Part shown: one piece after another, positions 1-8,677 of the stretch
Layout of the letters: the number at the start of each line of letters is the position of its first letter
Position numbering within the stretch: the first letter of the stretch is position 1
Assembly: GCF_009901565.1 (NCBI RefSeq)
Contig: NZ_WXEW01000005.1
Coordinates: forward strand, 310,001 to 374,000
Reading direction: 5' to 3'
Length of the DNA stretch: 64,000 nucleotides
From: Herbidospora solisilvae
GTDB lineage: Bacteria; Actinomycetota; Actinomycetes; Streptosporangiales; Streptosporangiaceae
Made by a program: the position numbers and the translations under genes
The notes under the pieces: model-generated
The model's database searches: none
What the model was told of the DNA's origin: nothing
What the model saw: only the letters and a program-made list of their open reading frames with translations

Positions 1-566
1 ACGCCGACCCGGTGCGCGGCGGTGGCGGCGGGTTCCTCGACCACGGCGTGCACTTCACCGACTTCTTCCGCTGGTTCTTCGGCCAGGACGCCGTCTCGGT
101 CACCGCCCACATCGGCTCGCTGACCTACAAGGACCTGGGCGTCGAGGACTACGGGATCGCGACGTACACGATGGACGGCGGCGCGATCGTGACGGTGGAG
201 AGCACCTGGCACGCCCCCGACTACTTCGGCCCCCTGTCGAGCCCCGACCACGCGTCGCTGAGCGGCACCCGGGGCGAGATCGAACTGCACTACCAGAAGA
301 GCCCGCAGGTGGAGGTCCAGGGCGTCGACGACCCGTGGAAGGGCCGGCACTACTTCGACCTGGTCGGCGAGGAGCGCTACGAGGCCTGCTACCGCGACCT
401 GCTGGTCGCCTTCCGCGACTGGGTGAACGGCGCCGAGCTCCGCGACCTCGACGGGGTGCCCACGGCCGAGGACGGGCTGAAGGCCCTGGAGATGATCATC
501 GGCGCCTACGAGTCCCACGAGACCGGCCGCCGCGTCTCCCTGCCCCTCGGGGAGGACACCAAGTGA
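1..566 (+). CDS. Gfo/Idh/MocA oxidoreductase, C-terminal part (5' end outside window)
   Basis: Reading frame open from the window edge (first full codon at position 3); 187 residues visible. It is the second, alpha/beta half of an NAD(P)-dependent sugar or cyclitol dehydrogenase. The glycine run followed by LDHGVHFTDFFRWFFG matches the family's active-site helix with conserved Asp and His. The Rossmann half and the EKP motif lie upstream, so cofactor and substrate cannot be judged. The stop overlaps the GTG of the next gene by 4 bp, making this the first visible gene of an eight-gene sugar operon. Confidence 0.9.
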   Translation, partial: ADPVRGGGGGFLDHGVHFTDFFRWFFGQDAVSVTAHIGSLTYKDLGVEDYGIATYTMDGGAIVTVESTWHAPDYFGPLSSPDHASLSGTRGEIELHYQKSPQVEVQGVDDPWKGRHYFDLVGEERYEACYRDLLVAFRDWVNGAELRDLDGVPTAEDGLKALEMIIGAYESHETGRRVSLPLGEDTK

Positions 567-1549
567 CCGTCAACGTCGCCCTCATCGGTGCGGGGCGGAT
601 CGCCCGGGTCCACGCCAACGCCTACCGGGGTGTCTCGGGCGGCCGGCTGGTGGCGTGCACCGATCCCGTCGAGGCCGCCGCGCGGAGCCTCGCGAAGGAC
701 TTCGACATCGAGGTCGCCCCGAGCATGGAGGCGATCCTGGACAACCCCGACATCGACGCCGTGCTGATCGCCTCGCCGAACGCGCTGCACCCCGACCAGA
801 CCGTCGCCGCCCTCAAGGCGGGCAAGCACGTCTTCTGCCAGAAGCCCATCGCCCTGACGCTGGAGGAGGCCGACCGGGTGGTCGCCGAGGCCGCCACGGT
901 CGACCGGATCCTCCAGTACGGCTTCATGCTCCGCTTCACCCCGCCGATGCCGCAGCTCAGGCAGCGGATCACCGACGGCGAGCTGGGCACCCTGATCGCC
1001 ACCCGCGCGGCCGTGTTCGGCTGGGAGCCCACCGGCGACTGGTTCTACGACCCGGCCCAGGGCGGCGGGGTCATCCTCGACACCCTCGTCCACTTCGCCG
1101 ACCTGATCCTCTGGTTGTTCGGCCCGGCCGAGAAGGTCTACACCGACGGCGGCGCCTACGTGCTCGACGGGGCCAAGCGCTTCGGCAGCCCCGACAACGC
1201 CACCGTCCAGGTGCGCCACTCGACCGGCGTGGTCACCTCCATGTACGTCACCTGGACCGCCGGACACGGCAACTTCACCATCGAGACCTACGGTTCGGCC
1301 GGCAGCGCCGCGGTCGACCTGGTCAGCTCCCAGATCACCCGCACCTTCAGCCGGGACAAGGGCTTCGGTTTCCCCGACCTGGTGTGGGACTACGGCTACC
1401 GGGGCGAGCAGCAGCACTTCGTCGACCGGATCGCCGGGACGGCGACGGAGGTGATCGGCGGCGGCGTCGTCGAGGCCCGCGACGCGCTCGCCCTGTGCCT
1501 GGCCGCCCAGCGGTCCCTGGACGAGGCCAGGGTGGTGACCTTCCCATGA
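563..1549 (+). CDS. Gfo/Idh/MocA family oxidoreductase with QKP in place of EKP
   Basis: 328 residues from a GTG that overlaps the upstream stop (GTGA). The N-terminal Rossmann fold has GAGRIARVHANA (residues about 9-20). The usual E-K-P motif reads HVFCQKPIAL, Glu replaced by Gln. The second domain has GGGVILDTLVHFADLILWLFG with the active-site Asp and His. The family oxidises or reduces hydroxyls of sugars, cyclitols and sugar acids with NAD(P). Position between three paralogues and an ABC sugar importer points to cytoplasmic processing of an imported sugar. The longer in-frame extension upstream is out-of-frame coding sequence of the preceding gene and is rejected as N-terminus. Substrate not predictable. 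Confidence 0.93.
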   Translation: MTVNVALIGAGRIARVHANAYRGVSGGRLVACTDPVEAAARSLAKDFDIEVAPSMEAILDNPDIDAVLIASPNALHPDQTVAALKAGKHVFCQKPIALTLEEADRVVAEAATVDRILQYGFMLRFTPPMPQLRQRITDGELGTLIATRAAVFGWEPTGDWFYDPAQGGGVILDTLVHFADLILWLFGPAEKVYTDGGAYVLDGAKRFGSPDNATVQVRHSTGVVTSMYVTWTAGHGNFTIETYGSAGSAAVDLVSSQITRTFSRDKGFGFPDLVWDYGYRGEQQHFVDRIAGTATEVIGGGVVEARDALALCLAAQRSLDEARVVTFP

Positions 1550-2556
1550 CCATCGGAGTCGTGGTGGTCGGCGCCGGTTTCTGGGCCACCCAGATGCACC
1601 TGCCGGCCCTGGCCCGGATTCCCGGAGTGAAGATCACCGGCGTGGTGGCGACCAGCAGGGAATCGGCGGAGAAGGCCGCCGCCCCCTACGGCGCCCGTGC
1701 CTACACCGACCCGGACGAGGCGGTCCAGGACGCCGACGTCGTCGACGTCGTGGCCCCGCCGGACGTCCACCTGCCCGCGGTGAAGACCGCCGCCCGCCAC
1801 GGCAAGCATGCGATCTGCATAAAGCCGCTCGCGCGCAGCCTCGACGAGGCCGACGAGATGCTCGCGGCGGTCGAAGCGGCCGGGACCCGGCTCTTCTACG
1901 CCGAGAACGTGCCGTTCATCCCCGCCGTGCAGGAGGCGAAGAAGGCCGTCGACGCCGGACGGATCGGGGAGGTCTTCCGGGTCAAGGCGTGCGAGGGCAT
2001 CGGGAGGCCCCACTCCGACTGGTTCTTCGATCCGGTGCGCAGCGGCGGCGGGGCGATGCTCGACATGGCCGTCCACAGCCTGGAATTTTGCCGATTCTTC
2101 GCGAACGCCCCGATCACCAGTGTCTATGCGGATGCGGACACCTATGTGTGGGGCGACCGGACCTCCGCCGAGGACACCGCCCTGCTCACCGTTCGCTTCG
2201 GCAACGGGGTTCTCGGCCAGTGCGAGGACAGCTGGAGCCTGGCGGGCGCGATGGACTCCCGTTTTGAGGTTTTCGGCACCGAGGGCCGTATCCTCATCGA
2301 CAACCTGCACAGACAGCCGTTGCAGGTCGTCGGCGCGACGGGGTGGTCGTTCCCCCTGCCGATTCCGGGGCTGCTCGCCGACGGGCACCTCGACATGCTG
2401 ACCCATTTCACCAACTGCATCCGGACCGGCGAGCCCTCGGTCTCCGAGGGCCGGGTCGGCCGGGACGTCCTGGCGGTCGTCGACGCGGCGACCCGATCCC
2501 TGGCCAGCGGGCGCCGGGAGAACGTACACCACCAATCTGAAGGGCAGTCGTCATGA
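1546..2556 (+). CDS. Gfo/Idh/MocA family oxidoreductase with IKP in place of EKP
   Basis: 336 residues, ATG overlapping the previous stop (ATGA). Begins MTIGVVVVGAGFWATQMHLPAL, a typical GxGxxA/G dinucleotide fold. The family EKP motif is HAICIKPLARS, so the Glu is replaced by Ile while Lys-Pro remain. Active-site helix SGGGAMLDMAVHSLEFCRFF keeps Asp and His. Translationally coupled on both sides. Likely a soluble NAD(P)-dependent dehydrogenase acting on the same substrate series as its neighbours; loss of the Glu may mark a changed role. Substrate unknown. Confidence 0.93.
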   Translation: MTIGVVVVGAGFWATQMHLPALARIPGVKITGVVATSRESAEKAAAPYGARAYTDPDEAVQDADVVDVVAPPDVHLPAVKTAARHGKHAICIKPLARSLDEADEMLAAVEAAGTRLFYAENVPFIPAVQEAKKAVDAGRIGEVFRVKACEGIGRPHSDWFFDPVRSGGGAMLDMAVHSLEFCRFFANAPITSVYADADTYVWGDRTSAEDTALLTVRFGNGVLGQCEDSWSLAGAMDSRFEVFGTEGRILIDNLHRQPLQVVGATGWSFPLPIPGLLADGHLDMLTHFTNCIRTGEPSVSEGRVGRDVLAVVDAATRSLASGRRENVHHQSEGQSS

Positions 2557-3635
2557 TCCGGGTCGGGATGATCAGTTGGGCCCACGTCCACGCGGAGTTC
2601 CGGGCCAAGGCGCTGAGCGAGATCCCCGGCGTCGAGGTGGTCGCGATCTCCGACGATGACGTGGCGCGCGGCCGGGCGGCGGCTGAGCGATGGGGCGTCG
2701 CGGACTTCCACGAAGACTGGCGTGACCTCGTCAAACGGCCAGACGTCGACATCGTCATGGTGCACTCCGAGAACTCGCGGCACCGCGACCAGGTGATCGC
2801 GGCGGCCGAGGCCGGCAAGCACGTCTTCTGTGAGAAGCCCGTCGCGACGAAGACGGAGGACGCCAGAGCCATGGCCGAGGCCGTCCGGAGAGCGGGGGTG
2901 GACGGCACCGCCGCCTTCGTCAGCCGCTTCAGCAAGGAGGCCGACCGGGCGAAGAAGATCGTCGAATCGGGCGTGCTCGGGAAGGTCCTGCTGACCCGGA
3001 GCTTCATCGGCCTGGCGGGGATCGCCGAGATCGGCTGCCCGCCCGACATGGCCGAGTGGATGAACGACCCCGTGCTCGGCGGTGGCGGCGCCTGGATCGA
3101 CGAGGGATCCCACGGCGTCGACCTGCTGCGCTGGCTCGTCGGCGACATCACCGAGGTCACCGCGATGACCGCCAACCGGAACAAGCCCGGCCTCGACGGC
3201 GAGGACATCGCGGTCGCGCTGGCCCGCTACGCCGACGGCGGTCTCGCCGAGATCGGCACGGTCTGGAGCCTGTCGGCCGACATCGGCATGCGGAACTCCC
3301 TGGAGATCTACGGGACCGAGGGCACGCTCGTCATGCGCGCCACCGACCCGTTCCCCCGGGTGGAGGTCTACCGGTCGGGCGACGACCCCCTCTACCGGGG
3401 CTGGACCACGCCGCACATCGAACCCGACGTCAGCGAGCCGCACGACTACGGCTCGTGGCCGCCTCACGTGCACCACTACAAGCGGGAGGTCGCCTCCTAC
3501 GTCAACCGCGTCCAGCACGGACTGCGGCCCTTCGGTCCCACGCTCGACGACGGCCTGGCCTGCCTGGCCGTCATCGAGGCGGGCTACGCCTCCGCCGCCT
3601 CGGGGGGCACGGCGGTGCCAGTGAAACACCTTTGA
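2553..3635 (+). CDS. Gfo/Idh/MocA family oxidoreductase with canonical EKP
   Basis: 360 residues, ATG overlapping the previous stop by 4 bp. N-terminus MIRVGMISWAHVHAEF has a less glycine-rich nucleotide loop than its neighbours, with HVH where others have the third glycine. Canonical HVFCEKPVAT motif near residue 94, and the active-site helix GGGAWIDEGSHGVDLLRWLV with Asp and His. Fourth dehydrogenase in a row. Having complete and degenerate EKP copies side by side suggests sequential steps on one sugar or a mixed oligomer; both are inference. The binding protein gene follows 15 bp downstream. Confidence 0.93.
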   Translation: MIRVGMISWAHVHAEFRAKALSEIPGVEVVAISDDDVARGRAAAERWGVADFHEDWRDLVKRPDVDIVMVHSENSRHRDQVIAAAEAGKHVFCEKPVATKTEDARAMAEAVRRAGVDGTAAFVSRFSKEADRAKKIVESGVLGKVLLTRSFIGLAGIAEIGCPPDMAEWMNDPVLGGGGAWIDEGSHGVDLLRWLVGDITEVTAMTANRNKPGLDGEDIAVALARYADGGLAEIGTVWSLSADIGMRNSLEIYGTEGTLVMRATDPFPRVEVYRSGDDPLYRGWTTPHIEPDVSEPHDYGSWPPHVHHYKREVASYVNRVQHGLRPFGPTLDDGLACLAVIEAGYASAASGGTAVPVKHL

Positions 3636-3650
3636 GTAAGGAGATGCCCG

Positions 3651-4973
3651 ATGTCTCGACGATCCCCCCGGTGGCCGATAGCCCTCTTCACCGCACTGAC
3701 TCTGACCGCCTGTGGTTCCACCGGCGGCTCCACCACCACCGGCGACCCGAACGCCGCGCCCGCCCAGCCCGGCGGCCCCATGGGGAAGTTCCCCGGCGCG
3801 AAGCTCGTGCTCTCCCGGTGGGCGGGCGACCCCTGGACCAGCGGGCAGAAGGAGGCCGCCGCCGAATGGTCGGCGGCCACCGGCGGCACCCTCGACCTCG
3901 ACGCCGTCCCCTATGAGAACCTGCACGACAAGCAGGCCCTGACCCTGTCGGGGGCGGGCGGCTACGACATCCTCTACGTCCACCCGAGCTGGTTCGGCGA
4001 GTTCGCCAAGGCCGGGCACCTGGCCCCGATCGACAACTACCTCGCCGACGCGAAGCGCAACCCGAGCGGCTACTCCGCCGCCTCGTTCCTGCCCAACGTG
4101 CTGGCCCAGGGCGCATACGACGGCAAGCAGTACTGCGTGCCCGACTTCGTGTCGACGACGCTGGTGGCCTACCGGAAGGACGTCTTCGAGGCGGCCGGCA
4201 TCCCCGCGCCGAAGACCCTCGACGACGTCGCGGCGGCGGCCTCGGCGCTGAACGGCAAGGATGGGATGGCCGGCATCGCCATCCCCGGCAAACGCGCCGG
4301 GGCGGTCGCCGACATCATGGGCTCCCTGCTCACCGCGCAGGACAACTGGTGGTACGGCGCCGACCAGAAGACCACCCTCGACCGCGCGAAGGCGGCCAAG
4401 GCCGTCGACTTCTACGTCAAGGCCGCCAAGGCGGCGCCCAGCGGCGTGCTCAACTTCCACGTGGACGAGGCCGCGACGGCCGCCGCCCAGGGCAAGGCCG
4501 CGATGATCATCTCGACGACCCCCTCGCTCCAGGCGCTGGAGGACCCGGCCAAGTCGGCCACCGCCGGCAAGTGGGGCTACGCGCCGATGCAGTTCACCGA
4601 CGGGAAACCGGCGGGCGAGCTCATCTACTGGAACTGGTGCATCGCGGCCGGTTCGAAGCACCAGGACGCCGCCTACTCGTTCCTCCAGTGGTACACCAGC
4701 GGCGCGCAGCAGGCGAAGGTGGCGCTGGCCGCCGCCACCGCCGGCGCGACCAAGGACTTCTACACCAACGCCGACGTGCAGGCGAAGCTGCCGTTCCTGA
4801 CCGCCATGAACGAGGCGCTGACCACGTCGAACCCGCAGCCCAGTCTGCCCTCGTGGCCCAAGGCGCAGGACCGGATCGAGCTCGCCGTCCAGGAGGCCGT
4901 CCAAGGGAAGCTCACGCCCGACCAGGCGGCCGACGCGATGGTCCGGGCCGTCCAGGAGACGCTGGGCGGTTGA
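3651..4973 (+). CDS. ABC sugar transporter, extracellular substrate-binding lipoprotein
   Basis: 440 residues with a lipoprotein signal: RR near the start, hydrophobic core, then LTAC with the lipidated Cys at residue 21. The Gly/Ser/Thr-rich linker and mature domain fit family 1 solute-binding proteins: VLSRWAGDPWTSGQKEAAAEWSAATGG at the start and aromatic residues such as QDNWWYGA and LIYWNWC that may stack on sugar. It delivers an oligosaccharide or glycoside to the permeases encoded next. RBS AAGGAG precedes the ATG. A strong hairpin follows the stop, consistent with higher expression of the binding protein than of the permeases. Confidence 0.92.
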   Translation: MSRRSPRWPIALFTALTLTACGSTGGSTTTGDPNAAPAQPGGPMGKFPGAKLVLSRWAGDPWTSGQKEAAAEWSAATGGTLDLDAVPYENLHDKQALTLSGAGGYDILYVHPSWFGEFAKAGHLAPIDNYLADAKRNPSGYSAASFLPNVLAQGAYDGKQYCVPDFVSTTLVAYRKDVFEAAGIPAPKTLDDVAAAASALNGKDGMAGIAIPGKRAGAVADIMGSLLTAQDNWWYGADQKTTLDRAKAAKAVDFYVKAAKAAPSGVLNFHVDEAATAAAQGKAAMIISTTPSLQALEDPAKSATAGKWGYAPMQFTDGKPAGELIYWNWCIAAGSKHQDAAYSFLQWYTSGAQQAKVALAAATAGATKDFYTNADVQAKLPFLTAMNEALTTSNPQPSLPSWPKAQDRIELAVQEAVQGKLTPDQAADAMVRAVQETLGG

Positions 4974-4979
4974 CCGAGC

Positions 4980-5008
4980 AGCGGGCCCGGAGGCCGGCCG
5001 GGCCCGCT
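4980..5008 (+). promoter_or_regulatory. Intercistronic hairpin between binding protein and permease genes
   Basis: Perfect 10-bp inverted repeat AGCGGGCCCG (4980-4989) and CGGGCCCGCT (4999-5008) with a 9-nt loop and no T-run. It starts 6 bp after the binding-protein stop. Such hairpins in ABC sugar operons commonly stabilise the upstream mRNA or partly terminate transcription. Function here is inferred. Confidence 0.7.
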
Positions 5009-5024
5009 CACCACGGGAGAAGGC

Positions 5025-5885
5025 ATGCGAAACAAGGGACTGGGGCACTGGATGCTGGCCCCGGCGCTGCTCCTGCTGCTCGCGTTGATAATCGTGCCGC
5101 TGCTCTATTCGGCCGGTTTGTCGGCGTACAGCTGGAATCTGACCGACATCGACCTGCCCAAGCAGTTCACCGGGCTGGCCAACTACACCAAGCTGTTCGG
5201 CGATCCGACCGTGGGCACGGCGGTCCTCAACACGGTGATCTACGTGGTGTTCGCGGTGGGGATCGAGCTCGTGCTCGGGTTCGTCGTCGCCGCGGCGCTG
5301 TTCGAGATGACCAAGGGGCGCAAGCTCGCGAACGCGCTGATCCTGCTGCCGATGATCATCGCCCCGGTCATCACGGCGCTGCTCTGGCGCTACCTGCTCG
5401 ACCCGCAGTTCGGGCTGGTCGCCCAGCTCACCGGCACCTCGATCGGGTGGTTCGGGGAGGCGAACCTCGCGCTGCCCGCGCTGATCGCCGTGGACGTCTG
5501 GCAGTGGACGCCCTTCGTCATCCTCATCCTGCACGCCGGGATGTTGTCGATCGGTCAGGAGCAGTTCGAGGCCGCCTCGATCGACGGCGCCGGGCGGCCC
5601 ACCGTCTACCGGCGGATCGTGATCCCGGCGATCGTGCCGCAGATCATGATCGTGCTGCTGTTCCGCACGATGGACACCTATCGGATCTTCGACACGGTGT
5701 TCGTGCTGACCAAGGGCGGTCCGGGGCTCTCGACCGAGACCATCGGGCTCTATACGTACCGGACCGGGTTCTCCTATTTCGACATGGGTTACGCCATGGC
5801 GCTGAGCATCTTCATCCTCGTCACGGTCGTGATCATTTCGAGCTTCTACATCAGGCTGCTGCGGCGGCGGGAGGTGCTGCGATGA
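5025..5885 (+). CDS. ABC sugar transporter permease (MalF/UgpA type)
   Basis: 286 residues with about six membrane segments, the first at residues 10-30 (MLAPALLLLLALIIVPLLYS). The EAA loop reads EQFEAASIDGAGRPTVYRRIVIPAIVPQ near residues 180-210, where the ATPase docks. Preceded by RBS GGGAGAAGG. Forms a heterodimer with the next gene's product. No ATPase gene is in the cluster; actinomycete sugar importers of this type usually share an MsiK-like ATPase encoded elsewhere (established for Streptomyces, inferred here). Confidence 0.94.
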   Translation: MRNKGLGHWMLAPALLLLLALIIVPLLYSAGLSAYSWNLTDIDLPKQFTGLANYTKLFGDPTVGTAVLNTVIYVVFAVGIELVLGFVVAAALFEMTKGRKLANALILLPMIIAPVITALLWRYLLDPQFGLVAQLTGTSIGWFGEANLALPALIAVDVWQWTPFVILILHAGMLSIGQEQFEAASIDGAGRPTVYRRIVIPAIVPQIMIVLLFRTMDTYRIFDTVFVLTKGGPGLSTETIGLYTYRTGFSYFDMGYAMALSIFILVTVVIISSFYIRLLRRREVLR

Positions 5886-6706
5886 GACGGCGAGACTGGT
5901 GGGTCGTCGGGAGCTACGCCGTCGTCGGGCTGTTCCTGCTCTGGGTGCTGGTGCCGATCGTCACGGTGGCGCTGAACTCCGTCAAATCGCCGCAGGACAT
6001 CTTCTCCTCCTCGCCGACGTTGTCCTTCACCCCGACCGGCGACAACTACGGGAAGGTGCTCGGCGAGCTGAGCTTCCAGACCTTCCTGGTCAACAGCACG
6101 ATCGTGGCCCTCGGCAGCACGCTGCTGTCGGTCGTCGTCGGGGTGCCGGCCGCCTACGCGCTGGCCCGGCTCCCGGTGCGCGGCCGGGAGTGGTGGGCCT
6201 GGCTGATCCTGTTCACCCGCATGGTGCCCGCCGTCGCGCTCGTGGTGCCGATGTTCGTGATCTTCCAGCGGCTCCAGCTGCTGGGCACGTACACCGCGCT
6301 CGTCGCCGCGCACACCACGTTCAACCTGCCGATCGTCATCTGGATGATGCGGTCGTTCTTCGAGGAGCTCCCGCGTGACCTGGAGGAGGCGGCGCAGGTC
6401 GACGGGAGCGGGCGGTTCGGCGCGTTCCTGCGGGTCGCGCTGCCGTTGACCTCACCCGGGCTGGCCGCGACGGGGGTGCTCTGCCTGCTGTTCTCGTGGA
6501 ACGAGTTCCTGTTCGCGCTCGTGTTGTCAGGCCGCGAGACGCAGACGACGCCGATCGGCGTGGCCTCGTTCATCGGCACGGTCTCGGTCGACTGGGGCGG
6601 CAGTTCGGCCGCCGCCGTGCTCGCCATGATCCCCGTCTTCGTGCTGGGGCTGGCGGCCCAGCGGTTCCTCGTACGCGGCCTGACCTTCGGAGCAGTGAAA
6701 GGATGA
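5882..6706 (+). CDS. ABC sugar transporter permease (MalG/UgpE type)
   Basis: 274 residues, ATG overlapping the previous stop by 4 bp. Starts MRRRDWWVVGSYAVVGLFLLW, a positive-inside first helix, and has the EAA loop ELPRDLEEAAQVDGSGRFGA near residue 165. Second permease subunit of the importer, with the usual large periplasmic loop after the first helix (SPQDIFSSSPTLSFTPTGDN). Its stop overlaps the glycosidase start by 4 bp, tying uptake to hydrolysis. Confidence 0.94.
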   Translation: MRRRDWWVVGSYAVVGLFLLWVLVPIVTVALNSVKSPQDIFSSSPTLSFTPTGDNYGKVLGELSFQTFLVNSTIVALGSTLLSVVVGVPAAYALARLPVRGREWWAWLILFTRMVPAVALVVPMFVIFQRLQLLGTYTALVAAHTTFNLPIVIWMMRSFFEELPRDLEEAAQVDGSGRFGAFLRVALPLTSPGLAATGVLCLLFSWNEFLFALVLSGRETQTTPIGVASFIGTVSVDWGGSSAAAVLAMIPVFVLGLAAQRFLVRGLTFGAVKG

Positions 6707-8640
6707 CCATGATCATCGGCGCCCAGTACTACCGGCCGCCCAACCCCCCGCGCGCCGACTGGGACCGCGACCTCGGCCGGATGCGCGCGGCCGGGCTCGA
6801 CACGGTGAAGTTCTGGGCGTGCTGGAGCTGGCTGAACCCGGCCCCGGGGGAGTTCGACTTCACCGACCTCGACGAGCTGATGGACCTGGCCGCCGGGCAC
6901 GGGCTCGGCGTGGTGATCAACACCATCCTGGAGAACGCGCCCTACTGGCTGGAGGAACGGCTCCCGCACGCCCGGTACGTCGACCACGAAGGCCGCGCGA
7001 TCCGGCTGACGGCCGCGATGAACACCCCGGGCGGCGGCTGGCCGGGGCTCTGCTTCGACGACGAGGAGGTGTGGACGGCGGCCACGGCCTTCCTGGAGGC
7101 ACTGGTGAGCCGCTACCGGAACCATCCGGCCCTGCGCTTCTGGGACGTGTGGAACGAACCCCACCTGGAGCCGGCCTCGTATTTCCCGGACCGGATTTTC
7201 TGCTACTGCCCGGCCTCGCTCGCCCGGTTCGAGACGTGGCTGCGCGCCCGCTATTCGCTCACGGAACTGAACACGGCCTGGTCACGGCGGTATTCGTCCT
7301 GGGACCAGGTCGCCCCGCCGCGGGTGTTCGAGGCGGTGCCCGACATGATCGACTGGCGGGAGCACTGGTTCGCCAATATCGCGGGATGGCTCGACCGGCG
7401 TTGTGAGATCGTGCGCGCGGCCGATCCGGACACGCCGGTCATGACCCACGTGGCGCTCAGCGGCTTCACCGGCCAGCTCGCGACCCACACGCTCGACGAG
7501 TTCGACCTGACGGGTCCCGTCGACCTCTTCGGCACGTCCAGCTTCCCGACCTGGCTGATGGGCGACGACCCGGTCGAGCACCTGTTCAACCTCGACGCGG
7601 CCCGGGGAGCCGCCGCCGGGAAACCCTTCTGGCAGGCCGAACTCCAGGGCGGCCGGGGCCGGCGCGACGGCTACCGCAGCACCGGACACCCGGCCGCCGA
7701 CACCGTGGGCCTGTGGATGTGGAACTCGATCGCCTCCGGGGCGACGGGCGTCGTCTTCTGGCAGTGGCGGCCCGAACTCCTCGGCCCGGAAAGCCCCGGG
7801 TACGGGTTGTGCGCTCCCGACGGCTCGCCGACCGACCGGGTGAAGGCGGTCACCGACTTCGCCTCGGCGGTGCGGGACCTGGGCGAGGTCGTGCCCGAGC
7901 CCGGCCGGACCGGCCTGCTGGTCTCCCGGCGCTCCGCCCTGCAGGCCTTCGCCACCGACCGGGGCATGGACCTCTACCGGGACGCCGTGATGGGGGCCTA
8001 CCGGCTGCTCTGCGACGCGGACGTGCCGGTCGAGATCCTCCACGACACCCGGGACATCCCCGACCACATCGAGGCGATCTACTGGCCGATGCCGTCGGTC
8101 GCTTCTGCCGGCCTGGCACGGGCCCTTGAGGCGTTCGTCGCCCGGGGCGGTGTGCTCGTGGCCGAGGCGGCACCCGGCGAATACGCCCCGAACGGCGCGC
8201 GACTGCCACGCATCGCACTGGAAGACCTGTTCGGCGTGCGCCACCTGGACGCCGGCCTGGCCGACGGGGAAATCGACTTCGCCGGTGTCGCGCTGCCCAC
8301 CTGCTGGCAGCGCGACCACCTGGAACCGGCCGGCGCGGAGGTGCTGGCGTCCTTCGCCGACGGCTCCCCGGCGATCACCCGCCACGGCACCGCCGTGCTG
8401 GCCGGGACGTACTTCTCGCTGGCTTACGGGCGGAAGGCCGACGCTGCGCTGCGGTCGGCGGTGTGCGGCCTGCTCGGCGCCACCCCGGGCACGCCCGGCC
8501 TCTACACCCGGCCCGTGACGGTCAAGGGCCGCCCCGCCGTCGTCGCGGTCAACTGGACCCACGAGGACCTGGAGACCCGCGTGGGGGAGGTGACGATCAC
8601 CGTCCCGGCCAGGAGCGGTCAGATCAGTTCCGTCAGGTGA
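6703..8640 (+). CDS. GH42-type glycoside hydrolase (beta-galactosidase-like)
   Basis: 645 residues; the ATG at 6703 overlaps the permease stop, and a second ATG lies at 6709. A TIM barrel with the GH42/clan GH-A signature: FWDVWNEPH places the acid/base Glu at residue 152, and FWQAELQGG places the likely nucleophile Glu at residue 313. A trimerisation-like domain follows from about residue 400. No signal peptide, so it acts in the cytoplasm on the sugar imported by the linked ABC system. GH42 enzymes usually cleave beta-galactosides; some act on alpha-L-arabinopyranosides, so the substrate is open. Last gene of the operon, convergent with the degenerate region beyond. Confidence 0.88.
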   Translation: MTMIIGAQYYRPPNPPRADWDRDLGRMRAAGLDTVKFWACWSWLNPAPGEFDFTDLDELMDLAAGHGLGVVINTILENAPYWLEERLPHARYVDHEGRAIRLTAAMNTPGGGWPGLCFDDEEVWTAATAFLEALVSRYRNHPALRFWDVWNEPHLEPASYFPDRIFCYCPASLARFETWLRARYSLTELNTAWSRRYSSWDQVAPPRVFEAVPDMIDWREHWFANIAGWLDRRCEIVRAADPDTPVMTHVALSGFTGQLATHTLDEFDLTGPVDLFGTSSFPTWLMGDDPVEHLFNLDAARGAAAGKPFWQAELQGGRGRRDGYRSTGHPAADTVGLWMWNSIASGATGVVFWQWRPELLGPESPGYGLCAPDGSPTDRVKAVTDFASAVRDLGEVVPEPGRTGLLVSRRSALQAFATDRGMDLYRDAVMGAYRLLCDADVPVEILHDTRDIPDHIEAIYWPMPSVASAGLARALEAFVARGGVLVAEAAPGEYAPNGARLPRIALEDLFGVRHLDAGLADGEIDFAGVALPTCWQRDHLEPAGAEVLASFADGSPAITRHGTAVLAGTYFSLAYGRKADAALRSAVCGLLGATPGTPGLYTRPVTVKGRPAVVAVNWTHEDLETRVGEVTITVPARSGQISSVR

Positions 8641-8677
8641 GAGCCACAGCTCCTCGCGCCCGACGGCGTCTGCCGGG

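Noticed and set aside
335-562. Possible N-terminal extension of the second dehydrogenase
   Set aside because: It overlaps coding sequence of the first gene and has an Arg-rich shadow composition; the GTG at 563 begins right at the Rossmann fold.
2142-5534. Very long minus-strand open frame (over 1100 codons) across the first operon
   Set aside because: Antisense shadow typical of high-GC DNA; it is Arg/Gly/Asp-rich with no domain, while the plus strand holds clear dehydrogenase and transporter genes.
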